A stretch of 64,000 bases of DNA, taken from contig OX104134.1 of assembly GCA_944470555.2 (NCBI GenBank), forward strand, positions 55,977,890 through 56,041,889, given 5' to 3'. This document shows positions 40,331-53,059 of this stretch, in pieces. How positions within the stretch are numbered: position 1 is the stretch's first letter; every line of letters begins with the position of its first letter. Source of the stretch: Heterobilharzia americana. Lineage: Eukaryota; Platyhelminthes; Trematoda; Strigeidida; Schistosomatidae. Below the pieces are notes generated by a model, which saw only the letters and a program-made list of their open reading frames with translations, was not told where the DNA came from and did no database searches. Position numbers and translations under genes: made by a program.

Positions 40331-41511
40331 TCTTGTTAGACTGGACTACCCACATTGATTAGTTACTAGAGAGTATCAATGTTTTGAAACTAATGGCCAA
40401 AACAAGAACTGTTGCAAAAATCAACTATTGATAGGATTTTGTCTAGCTTGTATATACTTTGTTGAACACAGATATGAGTAGAAAGGCCTCCATGTGTTTG
40501 CTAATTGTGTCTCACTAAAGTAGCATGCGAATTTGAAAGAGAAAAAAATAGAGGAATGTGAACCGGTGAGTCACCAACCACTTAAAATATGACAATTTAG
40601 TAAAAGGACGATTAAGAATGGTAAATAATGAACAACAGAAAAAGAAAAGGTGATACGGAAATGGATATAAGAAATAAGATAAGGTTTCTAATGCGCACAG
40701 TGTGACTTCGTATCTGTCAGTACAACGAAGACCAAATGTAATCAAAACCTATGTAGAAAAGAATTTGAGAGAATGGCCAACAACATACAATCAGAGGGAT
40801 CTACGGAAAGACGGAAACGCGGTTACTTACAGATGCATACTCTGAGATAACACTAGACAGAGAGTTCATTTACCGTCAATGAATTATAGGAATAGATGTA
40901 TCTGCTTAAACAAGACACAGTGAAACATTTCTTTGAAATACTGCTCTAATCCACGTCTCCACATAAGTTCAGGTGTAATCTAAGTGGAAATAAAATAGCC
41001 TGTTGGATATAGCTATCTTCAGCAACCCAATTACTTATTATTTATATAAATGCAATAATCATTACTATACCACTGATGTGACTGAAGAAACTCAAGGTTT
41101 TTTATTGTTTCCATCAAAATAACATATCTTTCTACAACCAAAGACAAAGCTGAAGCTAGTAATATCCTACTAAAAACTCATATCTATGCAATTTAAAATG
41201 AACTGCTTTCTATTCTTCAATTTCACTTGACAAACACTGCGTTATCTGACCCATTGTTATTAGTAAAGCAGCTTCAGAGAAGAATAAAAACCATTTATCT
41301 GGAATGAAAATACTTTTCAAAATATGTCATATCCAGATAGTGAAGACACAGGCAATCGAGCAGGCATATTCACCTTGTTGCCAATATATCTGTAAACGAA
41401 TTCGTAAGTTACTGCATTTGAACAAACTAACCAAAAAAGCACAGAAGCATGTCTGGAGCGGTGAACATTATTTTATGCGCCTTATGTAGTAGTTCAAAGC
41501 AATTACTCACC
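40331..41511. other. Unassigned AT-rich DNA
   Basis: No gene or repeat recognised. Confidence 0.5.
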
Positions 41512-42125
41512 AATTTCGATAGTGTAATTAGAAGACGAAGTTTATCTTAACAATGTGATGTAGTTACGCAATACATTTCGAACAATCTGATCACACATTT
41601 ACTTGTCAAGTCAATATATATTAAACCGAGGACTGGGATGGGGATAAATACAAAAATTAACACAATAGGAGATTAAAATTAGGAAAGATGAGGACAAACA
41701 GGAAGTGACATAGTTGGTCCTAATCTTGATAAGAAAACAAAGTTTACCAAGATAGGTGTAGTGTAATAACAAACTGTTTTCGTATACATAAAGGTGGTTT
41801 AAATTTGTGTATGGCTATGACTTCTGCAAATCTCAGAATACGTCCCTGACTGTTTCTATATAAGACTTTGAAAGCTGTTTGAACATTAACTTTGTGACCT
41901 GTTTCTATGATATGTTTAGCTATAGATGAAGAGGGTCATCTCCCACCAGCGTGTATCACTGTTTCACACTCCATTTGTTTTTGAAGCCATTTAGGCACAT
42001 GTTCTCCCACCCTCAACTGCATAACTCGATTACTCCTCCATATGTATGTGTGACCACACACACATGAAAATTGATAAAAACAATGGATGGGACGTAATCA
42101 CTTATTTCTCTCAATTTACACCTAC
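41512..42125 (-). mobile_element. Penelope-like element, 3' part with GIY-YIG end (broken)
   Basis: Read on the minus strand, the sequence encodes the C-terminal endonuclease region of a Penelope-like retroelement: CVCGHT, then YIWRSNRVMQLRVGEHVPKW, then SSIAKHIIETGHKVN and RILRFAEVIAIHKFKPPLC, ending at a TAA. The usual YIG is YIW here. A TGA interrupts between GGR and PSS, and a one-base frameshift lies just upstream of CVCGHT. The reverse transcriptase part is missing or unrecognisable beyond 42125. About 240 bases of 3' untranslated sequence follow and are shared with 51151-51472. Not functional. Confidence 0.8.
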
Positions 42126-42693
42126 TACAATATAGAAGGTATTATGTAATAGTTTTAGTGTCTCCTAAGTTATCACAAACGTTTTAAAGTTATTAAAAGC
42201 AGAAAAACGGTAGCGCGACTCTCAACCATTAAAGCCAAGAAGCGGATGCTGGATGGAAATAAGAAAAGTTAATCTGCAACTGGGAAGTCAAATTTTAACT
42301 AATTTTAAATTTCATTTCCTTTTTTAGTGATCTTTCACTATAAGCTTTCTTCCACAATTAGTTTCGTTAAATTATTACACATACTTCCGTAGTGGAAGGT
42401 GTTGGTAAGTTATTGCGTACAAAAAATACACTGTGTAATTTTTATTGTCTCATTAACTGCATAGTTTTCTATGGAAATACTGGAGCCACCAGCAAGTTTT
42501 ATCAGTCATCCATTACTTGAAGTGCTTTATATGTCTGTGTTGTCTAATTGTCCGATTGTGAGAAAGGTACCACTGTTGTTTGTGATTTCCTATAGTATAT
42601 CTGATAATCCATCAAAAGGAAGATAATGTACTTAAAAAAATTAGGGTCATTGTTATTTTCCTAGAAATAGGCGTGTGTAGAAACAGTGTAAAA
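42126..42693. other. Unassigned DNA
   Basis: No gene recognised. May contain unrecognisable remains of the Penelope-like element next to it. Confidence 0.4.
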
Positions 42694-42790
42694 GAGTAGA
42701 ACTTCGGCTTCATGGCAGAATGTAATTTTGTGCTTGTTTTTTACATTTGATACAACACCCAGTGTTACAGATATATTTACCGGATGACAC
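42694..42790. repeat. Diverged foldback-repeat arm (left orientation)
   Basis: GGCAGAATGTAATTTT, then CACCCAGTGTTACAG and TTACCGGATGAC follow the order of the left arm of the 5216-5475 foldback. Single arm, no partner found close by. Confidence 0.5.
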
Positions 42791-45700
42791 TGGGGGGCAG
42801 TTTGTTGCTCATCAACATGTCGAAGTTGATTTACGCAAAATACTTGTCAATCATGCTTTAATTTATATCATAATAAAATAGCAATGCTTGCAAAGATGTG
42901 ATCAAATGATTCCACATACACGTATCAGGCTTGGATGATTCCATGGACAAAAGTTTTGTTACCAATTTTTTCTCACCATCTAATTAAATCTGTCTTTAAA
43001 ATGCTGCCATTTATCTTCATGTTTCACAAGACACTGCTTTCTTTATTTATTAGATGAGGTCTACTGTGCACCGTAGATAAGGTTAAATATCAATTCGGGA
43101 TGTATGGAACATTTTACGATGATTAAAGTCGAACAATGAGAACACTCGAGCTGCAGAAAACCCAGTCTCAAAAGTTAAGCGTTAACCTCATTACGGTTTA
43201 TGTAGTGTTAGGAGCATCCTTCAGGCATTCATAACCTATCACTTTATATCATATCAAAGAATTCGCACCAATATGGAAAGGAAATTCAGCCGTAATCTAT
43301 CAATAATATTTAATCGGTGAATAAATTAGCTCCACTTCATTCAAGTATGCTAGTTTTAACGGGTTTCTGAAATCCACTGCTTGCTAAGCTGAAACCACGG
43401 ATGACAGCACATAGTTTATGAATAGCAACTGGATATTTTTCAAAAAAGATCTAAAGCCGTTGAACTAATTATTACATACTTTGTACAGAATTAAATGCAT
43501 TGAAAACAACTCAAGTGTGTACTAAAAATTAAAAATTACAAGATATTAGGAAAACTTGAATATTGTTAAATGTTTGAGTCTAAAATTCCTATTGAAATGA
43601 ACCTGAATTACTTCCAGTTGGCTTATGACAAACTAAGAAGATTAGGGTGAATGGATTCGGTGATGAAATAAAATGTAAGTCTCAAAAAAATTATTTTTTT
43701 AGTAATATAAAACGAAAATACAATTAGAAATCAGCTTTACCGGTCTATATGTATGTTTATGAAAAAAAAACCAACGGTACAAAACTCATGTACAAGGCAC
43801 AGAAAATAATTAGTTAATTGCGCTAGTCATGAAAAGCCAGCCAAATAACTCTTTAATCATGCAGCTAAAACCATTCAAATATTGCTGGATATAGCTGCGA
43901 AACCACTTGATATTTCAAATAAAATGGTTTCTTTTTCAGCACATTTGCTAAGTTGACGGGTGCATACTCGTAGCAAACTAAGTGAACACAGCTTTAAGAC
44001 AGGTGATCTGCTAACATTTCTGGCTTATCAGTTTCTACCAAACAAAATATCAAATTTCCATTTATTTCACAGCTTGCAAAGTGGACAAAGATGGTCATTA
44101 TCCATGACAACTGTTGTACGTAATTATCCCCGTTCTACTAATAATTGACAATCAGTGTCTAAGTTCCACAGCTATAGTCACAAAACCCATCATATATTTG
44201 AACTGCATGGCAGAATTTTCGAAGGCGATCACTAACCTACTTTTCATCAATATGGATGAAATAAGTCCTTTTCATTAAATGTTTATTCTTCAGGTAGTCA
44301 TCTATGGAATAGTAGAATAATCCTCGAACTACGAAATGGTTTACAAATAGTTTGATAGGAATGTGACAGATTTTTGTTATTCTTATACAGTTGGCTTGTT
44401 TTGAGCATCGGTCATCAAACGGTTTCCGTAGATGCACTTACCCAATTCACAGATCATGTGCGTAGACAACCTACCGTTCATTAACATTACCGATTACTAA
44501 TTGCACAGTTGGCGTGAACGGATAATTCAACAGACATTTGTGCTTCAAGCAAATAAATAAACAGATATTTATCATATTCATCAACTTTTTTCTGATATCC
44601 CATCACTAAACTAATGAAGATAACCTTTATAATCAGATAAAAAGTAGTATAATGAGATAAATGAACAATTGTCTCTTCTTACTACAAATATAAATCCTAT
44701 TTTATATAACTTCTGTTCACTGACCTTAAGACATGAGGTCATCCAATGGAGTTTTATTCATTTTAAAATAAAGTTATTAAGAATGCAGTGAACAATTTAA
44801 ATGGTGTTACTCACTACTAAAGAAAATACGGTCAATTGAGTAAGATTCTAAGTTTCCGCCTCAATTGGTCGCTTAAAATACAGAATTAGGATCTTTTAGT
44901 TCAGTGTTTCCCCCTTAAAATAGTGAAATGAATCAAACCTAATCCAATTATCTGCCACAGCTCAAATAATCTAAGCGAGGTTAATGAAAATATTGTAAAA
45001 TAGACGAAACTATCTTTACCGAACTTTCGTTACCATTGAACAGCATCATGATCAGATACAGTTAGTCAAAAAATGTCACGACCTCCATATACAAGCTATT
45101 TATAAATCAGCAGTTCAGAACAGTTGACAGAGACCTAATTACACTTGTTTTGAGACCTTGGTCAATTCCCTGAAAACATTACTAACCTTTATGTTTAACA
45201 ATAATATTCTGCTTAAGGTTCTCCCCTATCTCAGGGTTACTTAGAACAGAAGTAAAGTGTGGAGCACCAATCTTTTCTAAATGATAGGCGTGATTATTAG
45301 CAAGTAAACTCATAGGATCACAAAAGCAGGGGACTGGCTTTTCAGAAACAGTCAGCTATGTTATATGTCTAACTTTGTTACCAGGGAGGTGATCTTTCAG
45401 TATATGTAAGTGAATTAAACGGATCACAGAAACCTTACTGTAGATGAACGGCAGATTTCGCCTAACACAGAATTTGTATTAGTATAAGTTCGTCATTCCA
45501 CTCGTGTATGGTTCGCCAGTAACATCTCCTTGTAGACCCCGCTCAGCACATCGCAATTTTCAGGATATACAGACTCCATAAGCCGGTTTTCAAGAAATAG
45601 CACACCACATTCTGAATACTCAAGAAATAAGTACCAGAAAAACAAGAATGAAATCACGTCATGCAAGTAGTGGACTGTTTACGAACAGACTAACTCAACC

Positions 45701-46580
45701 GTAACTTTATTGCATCCATTACACTTTAGACAACCGGCAAGGAAGTGAAAGTAATGAGAAGTTGATAATATCCCTCTTGAATATATTGGCAAAATATATA
45801 ACGACGAATAAAAGATATCAAGAGGATATTCATATATCCTATGCTTACCTCCCTTCTTAGGGAAGATGGCTGTAGCTAATTTACTAAATATAACAATGAA
45901 AACTTCATGATCAAAAGCGAAATTTTAGTAAACATCAAAGAATTACCACGAAGTAGCATTCTAAAGGACTAAGTCTTCGACCCTGAGTATTCCGAAAACA
46001 TATCTGTATTTCAACTATTAAGTAAATGACGACTATATTCTCAATCTTTTAATAAGTGACCTTATATCTACCATGAAACGTTTTTTTTCGATGACTTTTC
46101 ATGCGTTTTCAGATGAGTTGATTAGTGTCACATGCCAAAAATGAATGTATAGCCTGCAAAATATGGTGCTTTGAAGCAACCAAACATTTCGTCCTGACAA
46201 AATCGGGTCTAAAGTTGCCAGGAAAGTGTTGAAGCAGAAATATTTTTTGTAGTAGTTAGCATATCTGTCACCGAGCTATTGTAAGCTGACAGATAATGAA
46301 ATCAAGATTAACGTCAGTGGAATAGATTTTTTATGTACACACATTTCTAAAGTGATAAATTTCACAAACGTCCAATTTTTAATACTTTTGCAAGATGCCA
46401 CGTTCATCTATATTTTCACAGCAATTGGAGGGGAGAGCTTTACACCCAACATTTTGCAACTACAGTTTACTCACATAAATTTAATCATGGAAGTACATAT
46501 CCACCTTTCTAAATCACTTTCAAGTCTACAAATTGAAAACTATTTGACTTCTCTGTATACGGTGAATTCAACACTTAATA
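42791..46580. other. Unassigned AT-rich DNA
   Basis: No gene recognised. A 43-base segment, 44073-44115, lies between acceptor TTTCCATTTATTTCACAG and donor GTACGT and is open in two frames, so it is a weak exon candidate. Confidence 0.45.
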
Positions 46581-46625
46581 CAAATGTAAAGCTTGTGCAC
46601 TGTGGCAGAATGTAATTCTGTATTC
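46581..46625. repeat. Partial foldback-repeat arm (left orientation)
   Basis: AAATGTAAAGCTTGTGCACT followed by GTGGCAGAATGTAATTC matches the outer part of the left arm at 5216-5475. Confidence 0.5.
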
Positions 46626-48015
46626 GATGAGAAAATTGTACACAGAACAGTGTTATGGTATTATCTATTAGAAAACGTTTTAAGTACAAGTTATTGTTAA
46701 TAATTTTATCAAGGTCATACAACTGTCGACATGTGGCTTTTATAGTTTTCTCAGCTCATATTTTTGTTCTCAGGGGTAGAATACTTTTCCACATTTGCGT
46801 AGTGAGTCGTGTAATTTTTAAAATGTGTTGGTTGTTGATTCAGTGAAAAAGGATTCGGTAATCACTCTATCGCTGTCATCGCACCTGACAATGTTGAAAC
46901 TAGGTAGGCTGCTTTGTCCTACCGTAGTGCAAGTACAATAATCGTTGAGGTTGTTTCACCAGACTACTGATCTTTGTGGAATCTATCACCCTAAATTTGG
47001 CCAAATTCCAATCATTCCAATAACTTGACCGAATCCAACCGGCTGGTTCTACCTACAGACTTAAACTTCACACTCATTGGGTAGTATAAGGAAGATGCCA
47101 TTACTTCCAAACGAGTCTGCAGATTTGGATGTCATCTTATTGTCCTAATCTCTGACAATGCTGGATGGGGTCTCTGAAATTCTTTCCCCATAGAGCAACA
47201 AAGCAAAAGACTTGAGATCTTTCATACTTGTGTTGCTATCATTATTTGCACCGTTATTACTGCTTATTTACTGATGTTTTTTCTAATTCCTAATAAATTC
47301 AGAAGAATAACTTCTGATCGGTTCTGCTTCACTGTTTGCTTCACCTACTCATTCATGTCGTTTTATTCAATACTGAGCCTTCTAACTCTGTTGTTTAGGC
47401 ACTTCACTAAACTTCATTTAACAGATACTACAACCAATAGCTTAGAGATTAGATATCTGTTAAAGTGTGCTAGTCACAGTCATACGATAGTGTTTCAAGC
47501 AGCATCATTTCTTCGCTTTACTTTAAAATGCAACTGCACCTATTGTTGAGTTCATGTGTATGAAAAAACATCAGTGTGTTTTAATTTTAACGGTCTATTT
47601 ATCATCCACCTATCTCCACCATATCTTAGAAGTGGAATTAAATGTTCAGGAGGTTTTGCGTTGCCAACTATCCATAAGCTTACGTTCAATGATCTGAGAC
47701 ACTGACTATGGTATTGTTATTCCTTTGTTTGTTGGTTTATTACCTCTTAAGAGATGAAGGATGCAGAGGTCAGCCCCAGCTGCACAATTAACACTATCTC
47801 ATTAAACGGTACCTTATTTTTTTGAGTGACTTATAGGTCAATAATCAGCTGGCTTCTGACTGCATTCAATGCCATATTGATATCTAACTTGATACAAAAG
47901 CCTGCTACATCAAAACGAATCATTTTTGGCACAAACGCTGTTGAGTTTTAGTTTTAATTCTCAAAAATCAATCTGTTTTTAATTTATCATTATCAAGATA
48001 AACTCTCTAGAGAGG
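46626..48015. other. Unassigned AT-rich DNA
   Basis: No gene recognised. The plus frame at 47274-47549 is hydrophobic and S/T/L-rich with no motif, and is within chance length. Confidence 0.5.
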
Positions 48016-48160
48016 TGCTTGTTCAAACATAAAAATATGACGTTCAAATGGTATCGAATGAAAAACGAGTGCAATTTTCGGATGTATTTGTTTATTTGAG
48101 ATAGCACACAGTGAAACAGTATCATCTGCTGCATGATGCTTGGAGCATAAAATAATTTTT
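48016..48160. repeat. Foldback-repeat arm (left orientation), fuller copy
   Basis: GTGCTTGTTCAAACATAAAA, then GAGTGCAATTTTC, then TTGTTTATTTGAGATAGCAC and ACAGTGAAACAGTATCAT run in the same order as 5216-5340. This is the longest single-arm copy outside the palindrome and shows that the unit exists without its inverted partner. Confidence 0.7.
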
Positions 48161-49475
48161 AAGGCAGTTACAATTCGAATGCACTTTGCTCCGTTACAGA
48201 GGTGATTTTTCAATCAGCCTACAAGTTCAAACTAATCAAAGTAAGCTATTTGTACTTGCTTCTTCTAATGTACATCGTTGATCAAGTTAATTTCTAAAGC
48301 CCCATACCTATGGATGCCTAACATCGAAATTTACCACATAACAGTGCTGTGTTACTTAGTTTCCTGGCCAAACTGCAGAATTTATCGACAAGAATCGGTA
48401 GATGCATGAGTCATCATGTAGTGACCACTGTATTTGTATAATGTAGACAAGCAGTAGGTTAGTTGTAAAATAAATAGCTCACTATTACAGTTCCAATGAA
48501 CACTAATACTTGATGAACTTTTCTCACAATAACCAAAGTATTCATTATAAAATCGTTCACAAGTTGAGAAAGTACCATTTAACTATTCAGAAGGCTTATA
48601 TTAGAAACCATAAAGTGAAATCACTGTTGACTGTTATCATATGCAGTTACCTTTTACAAGTTCTAGAATGTTGTTAAGATCTATAACTGTTTTCTGACTT
48701 GCGATCACTGAAAACAATTTTCAGTAAATAATCAACTTTTGACTGAATGTACCTGGATGACTGATTATTTCTTATAATTCAAAACCACTATAATGGCTAA
48801 AATTTTGTTACATCAGAAATTTTCACACTTTTTATTTTGAAAATTCTTCTTTTGAAAAAAAAACTTGCATATTAGTCGGGAAGTGAAAAGTATATCAGAT
48901 ATCTGATAATCTCAAAATTTCTAATGTACCGTCATAAAGGTTAATAGACAAACAAGCAAATAAAGAAGACGAAAAACAGAACGAATCTGTTGACCATCTT
49001 AAGGTCATGAATTCACAAACATAGTTTAAATTTCCTTTACATGCCCGTTTACTTGCTTCCTATTATAATAACGTAGAAGAAATTGATGAATTATCGATCT
49101 ACTGAACTAGTTACTCTATTGTAACTCATGTTGCTGCCCTTTTCGTTGGCTTTATCCATCATCAAAGAACAGGGTGAATAACTGCCTTTATAACTGTTCA
49201 TCCAATTTTAGAGCTTAATCTAACGTTTTTTTTACTTTACATTATTTAGATGAGTAGTAGAAGAAGCTAATCTTGAGTATTTTGATTCCTTTCTAGGGTG
49301 AAGTATACCAAGGTAATTTGTTTTACTTTCGGGAATCAAGGTACTTGTTCACTGACCAGATAACAAAAGCGAGATAGGTTGATTATTTTTTCACGAAATT
49401 GTAATGTCTCCAAGACAACAGTTGACAAAACATTTTTACAATTTTATTTTAAAACTTGATTAACCTTGTACATAG
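48161..49475. other. Unassigned AT-rich DNA
   Basis: No gene recognised. If the exon at 49476-49643 is real, this is its upstream intron. Confidence 0.45.
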
Positions 49476-49643
49476 GTGGAGTTGTCGCCACGTGGTAGCC
49501 AGGGCAACGTTGTATTTATCACCGTTGATAAGACTATGATTGAACGAATGGATTTTGACCTGTTTTTGAGGTATCAAAACATGTTAATGCATTGTTTTAG
49601 AAGATTTGACGCACTTGAAAATCTTCCTATGAACAGCCGTCTT
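49476..49643 (+). CDS. Candidate internal exon, function unknown
   Basis: Acceptor TTAACCTTGTACATAG (ending 49475) and perfect donor GTAAGT (49644-49649) enclose exactly 56 open codons in phase 0/0. The peptide begins VELSPRGSQGNVVFITVDKT and has DFDLFLRYQNMLMHCFRRFD in its middle, with balanced residue use. A superb acceptor (pyrimidine tract ending CCACCTTTTCTAG, 49930) lies 287 bases on. Joined there in phase it would read three codons and a TGA. No family recognised. Confidence 0.35.
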
Positions 49644-51150
49644 GTAAGTGGATTTTCAGCTTCATCCAAGTCCATAGTCTGTGCAAAATCTGAATCAGTA
49701 TTCTATACCCAAGGGAAATACGTCTTCGAGAAGTGATAGGTAGGTCTAGGCACCATGTAGCTGATATTATACTACAAATTAAAATGATAATGGTAACCAG
49801 AAGCGACACATGGAAGAGTTATAATTTGCAAATGTTTTTTGTCGGTTTCCACTGTGATTTAAGGGGGAAAAAAATTAAAAATAAGCATTCTGGTTTCTCC
49901 CTTTTGTTCCTCACTTGCCACCTTTTCTAGCTGAAACACTGAGTTCACCTTATTTCAATTTCACTACTGAATTAAGTAGTAAACCACGGTAATAAGTGGA
50001 GCTCAGAAATTAAGAAAGCTTTTTCCAGGCACGATTACTGTGTTGACGAAACTGTTGGAACTTAACAAGCTGTTAAATAGCCATCTTTACAATTCTGACG
50101 TGACAACTGCACCTATCGAATACGAACTCCTTAACGTAAAAATATAATTTTCTTAAAAGTGAATGATAGGATGACATAACTGTAATGCGTGAACTTGTGG
50201 GATTCAGAGATTAATATATGGTAAACACAGTCAACAGATATAGCTGTCTAAAAAATGAAACAGCTATCTAATGTATTATGAGAGCCCTATGGCTTTAGGG
50301 CAAATACAATAAGGTTGCTGCAAAAAGGTTTGGCATTACAAAATAAGTTACGACAGAAAGCAAATCCGAAAACTGTGTACGAATTTTCTATTACATGTAT
50401 ATTTTTTTTGAATGGTAACCGGAGAGTAACTAATTTCATGTTGTCTAATCCTCAGTCCTGACCAATTTATATGGATCATTTTTGTAATGCTTTCACATGG
50501 CTAGGAAACTCAGTATCACGGTTAGCTTTGATTAATGTGTACTGAATAATGTAAGACGAGATTTTGAAGCCACGTGAAGTAGAATTATCAATATTCGTTC
50601 ACCATTCTCAGTGACTTTTAATTTTCCCAGTCACAAGTGATTAAACATTAAAACAAGCATTCCCTACTGATTTCAAACATATAAAAGGGGTAGGTAAAAC
50701 ATGGCACCGGAGAATATTACGAAAGCGTACAGTTAAGTAGAAAAATAATCTTTCAGATGATTCTACATGTAAATCAGTCAACAGCGTAGCGAAATTATTA
50801 AAGTACTTAAAATGTGGAAACACGTCTGTAATCTTTTTTCCTTTAGTCATGTGAACAAGATTCATGAAGTAGTATCTTCTGAAATGCCCATCGTTTAATT
50901 ACGTCGTTTCGGTGAAATACTTGTACTGTCATCTGATTTTTATTGATTAGAAATTTATTCAGTTTTGCTCCTGAGTTGGATTTTTTGTGAGTTCATGAGA
51001 GTATATTATTAGGAACTAACAAATTTGGATTACATTGCTGTTCACTGATCTCAGTTTTTTTAGTAGTTCACCAAATGATGTCACTCTTCTAAATTTAAAT
51101 TAAAGAAGATGCACCAGATCCGTATAATTTAGTGAGCTGAGATTTCAATG
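49644..51150. other. Unassigned AT-rich DNA
   Basis: No gene recognised apart from the possible short continuation after the acceptor at 49930. Confidence 0.45.
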
Positions 51151-51472
51151 AATTTCCATAGCGTAATTAGAACGCGAAGTTTATCTTAACAATGTGATGT
51201 AGTTGCGCAATATGCATTTTGAACATTCTGATCACACATTTACTTGTCAAGTAAATGTATTTTAAACCGAGGAGTGGGGGAACAAATATAATAATTACCA
51301 TAATAAGGGATTAAAATTAGGAAAGATGAGAACAAACAGGAAGTGATCTAGTTGATACTAATCTTGGTAAGAAAACAAAGTTTACCAAGATAGGTGTAGT
51401 GTAATAACAAATTGTTTTGTACACATAAGTGTGGTTTAAATTTGTGTATGGCTATCGCTTTCACAAATGCAG
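51151..51472 (-). mobile_element. Penelope-like element, 5'-truncated 3' end
   Basis: Closely similar to 41512-41835 over its whole length, same strand, with small indels. Minus-strand coding starts near the EAIAIHKFKP block and is frameshifted after CVQNN, then the shared 3' untranslated region follows. The abrupt loss of similarity near 51472 fits 5' truncation at insertion. Not functional. Confidence 0.8.
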
Positions 51473-52429
51473 TTGGTCGGTTAATGAAATGGTGAAGAAG
51501 ACAGGGGGTTTAAGCAGCTGAAGTACTTCATCATAGCCACTTTTCTTACCTTAAATTCATGAAGAGCAATAGATAGCATAGGTGGAGCAGTTTGTACCTT
51601 CTATTATTGGACTTAATAATTATTTAGTTGGAATGTTAGCAATGATTGATTTGTCGTCATTTAGAATGAAAATTAAGTATTTCCGCTTTTAACGAAAAAT
51701 ATATGGTCTAATTTGCTATAAACAGAGACAGTCACACTTTACTTATGACCTTCTACTCGTAGAATGCTGCAACCAAAAATTATCACTTTTTTAAAGCACT
51801 TTCTGCAGTTTGAAAACTTCCGTGTTATTTTCTATACCTATCTCAGGACTAATATGAAATTAATTAAGTTAGGGCACAAATAGCCTTCTGTTTTTCATCA
51901 TACATCCACATTTTTTGTATTGATATCTGAAACATATTTCATTGGGTCAACAGACCACAATAATGGCAGTGCATGCTATTCTGTTTATTTGCAAAATGAT
52001 GAATACAAATTTTAAACATCGCCAACAAACATCATTGTGCCATAACTCTATCTCATAATCAACACTAACAGAAAAACTCAGTAGTTGATTGAGTAGCTAA
52101 TGGAGAAGGATGTGAGAAAGACCGATATGTGGGGAATTTTAAAGATAATAGCGCGAAACAATGCAGTGGTGCGACATTTTCTGAAAAGTCATATTAGGAA
52201 TTATTTTTAAAACAGAATAACTACTTTGATTAAAAACAAAATGAAAGATCATTCACTATGGTATTACAACTCATATACACCTAATGAGTAGCTGCATCAT
52301 CTGCAGATGTTGAAAGAAATCCAGAACTCACAACCCCTTGACACATTGTCGTACTTCAGTTAATAAATAAACCCCTATCCAACTAAATATTAAGATGAGT
52401 GGGTGTTTTTCAGTGACTGCACATACATG
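51473..52429. other. Unassigned AT-rich DNA
   Basis: No gene or repeat recognised. Confidence 0.5.
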
Positions 52430-52625
52430 TCTGTCTTTCCGTTCAGTTTAACAAGATATTCAACATGTGAAATTGCATTTATCTTGATGACTAACAGTGG
52501 AATGAAAGACATGTGTTTCGTCTAGTTTCAGACTCGTCAGCTGCAGGCAGCTACACCCTGGTCAGGGATTTTTCTCCCACAGGGACTCAAACCCGGTAGT
52601 CCACTAGGCCACTGCAACATAAGAA
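52430..52625 (-). mobile_element. tRNA-derived short element with hammerhead (Smα-like), best copy
   Basis: On the minus strand the tRNA-like head has a perfect A-box form TGGCCTAGTGG (52601-52611) and a B-box-like GGGTTTGAGTCCC (52582-52594), so an RNA polymerase III promoter could still work. The hammerhead follows, then CATTCCACTGTTAGTCATCA and a diverging 3' part. It lies head-to-tail behind another copy's 3' part (52640-52820), an arrangement that looks like a dimer of one unit about 285 bases long. Confidence 0.9.
52495..52553 (-). ncRNA. Hammerhead ribozyme, type I, nearly intact
   Basis: Minus-strand core: CTGACGA (52534-52540), helix II GTCT/AGAC with four perfect pairs and a six-base loop, GAAA (52516-52519), a two-base-pair helix III with ACAT loop, then GTC (52508-52510) as cleavage triplet. 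Helix I forms G·U, A-U, one mismatch, G-C and U-A. Every invariant core base is present. Self-cleavage would fall between 52508 and 52507. This is the copy most likely to keep activity. Confidence 0.9.
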
Positions 52626-52639
52626 CCCCATGTTTGTGC

Positions 52640-52820
52640 GAAGGGTATCAGTTACTGTTCGATACCTGTAATTTTCCATCGCTACACATAACCGAACTAC
52701 TCGACCTCTCTTTGCAGATGGGTTCCTATCCGATACAGTTGGATATTCATGATGTCATATCCATCTTACTGACTAGCAGGGAAATCCAGGATGCATGCTT
52801 CCCCAATTCATTTTAGGAAG
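52640..52820 (-). mobile_element. Smα-like element, 3' part with decayed ribozyme
   Basis: Minus strand shows GGAAGCATGCATCCTGGATT, then CCCTGCTAGTCAG and AAGATGGATATGACATCATG followed by TGTATCGG. The CTGGATTCC side of a hammerhead and the cleavage triplet (ATC here) are recognisable. GAAA has become GAAG and the CTGATGA side is gone. The tail is shared with the minus-strand copy at 57205-57366. Confidence 0.75.
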
Positions 52821-53059
52821 GATATATTGCCTTACACAAATCATTATCATTTCCATGGTTATTGTTATTAGAACATAAACTTGTTGCAACTTGGGCACTA
52901 AAAGTTGCATGCAAAATAATGAAGTGATATTAGGAAGTACTTGGAAACAAAAGAGAGAAAAAAAGCAGGTGGGTTTTTAACAAAATGGTCTTAAAATATA
53001 CCTGAAGAAACATTTACAACTTTCACTTTACTTTTCAGTATTTAAGAGAAACAAGAAAG

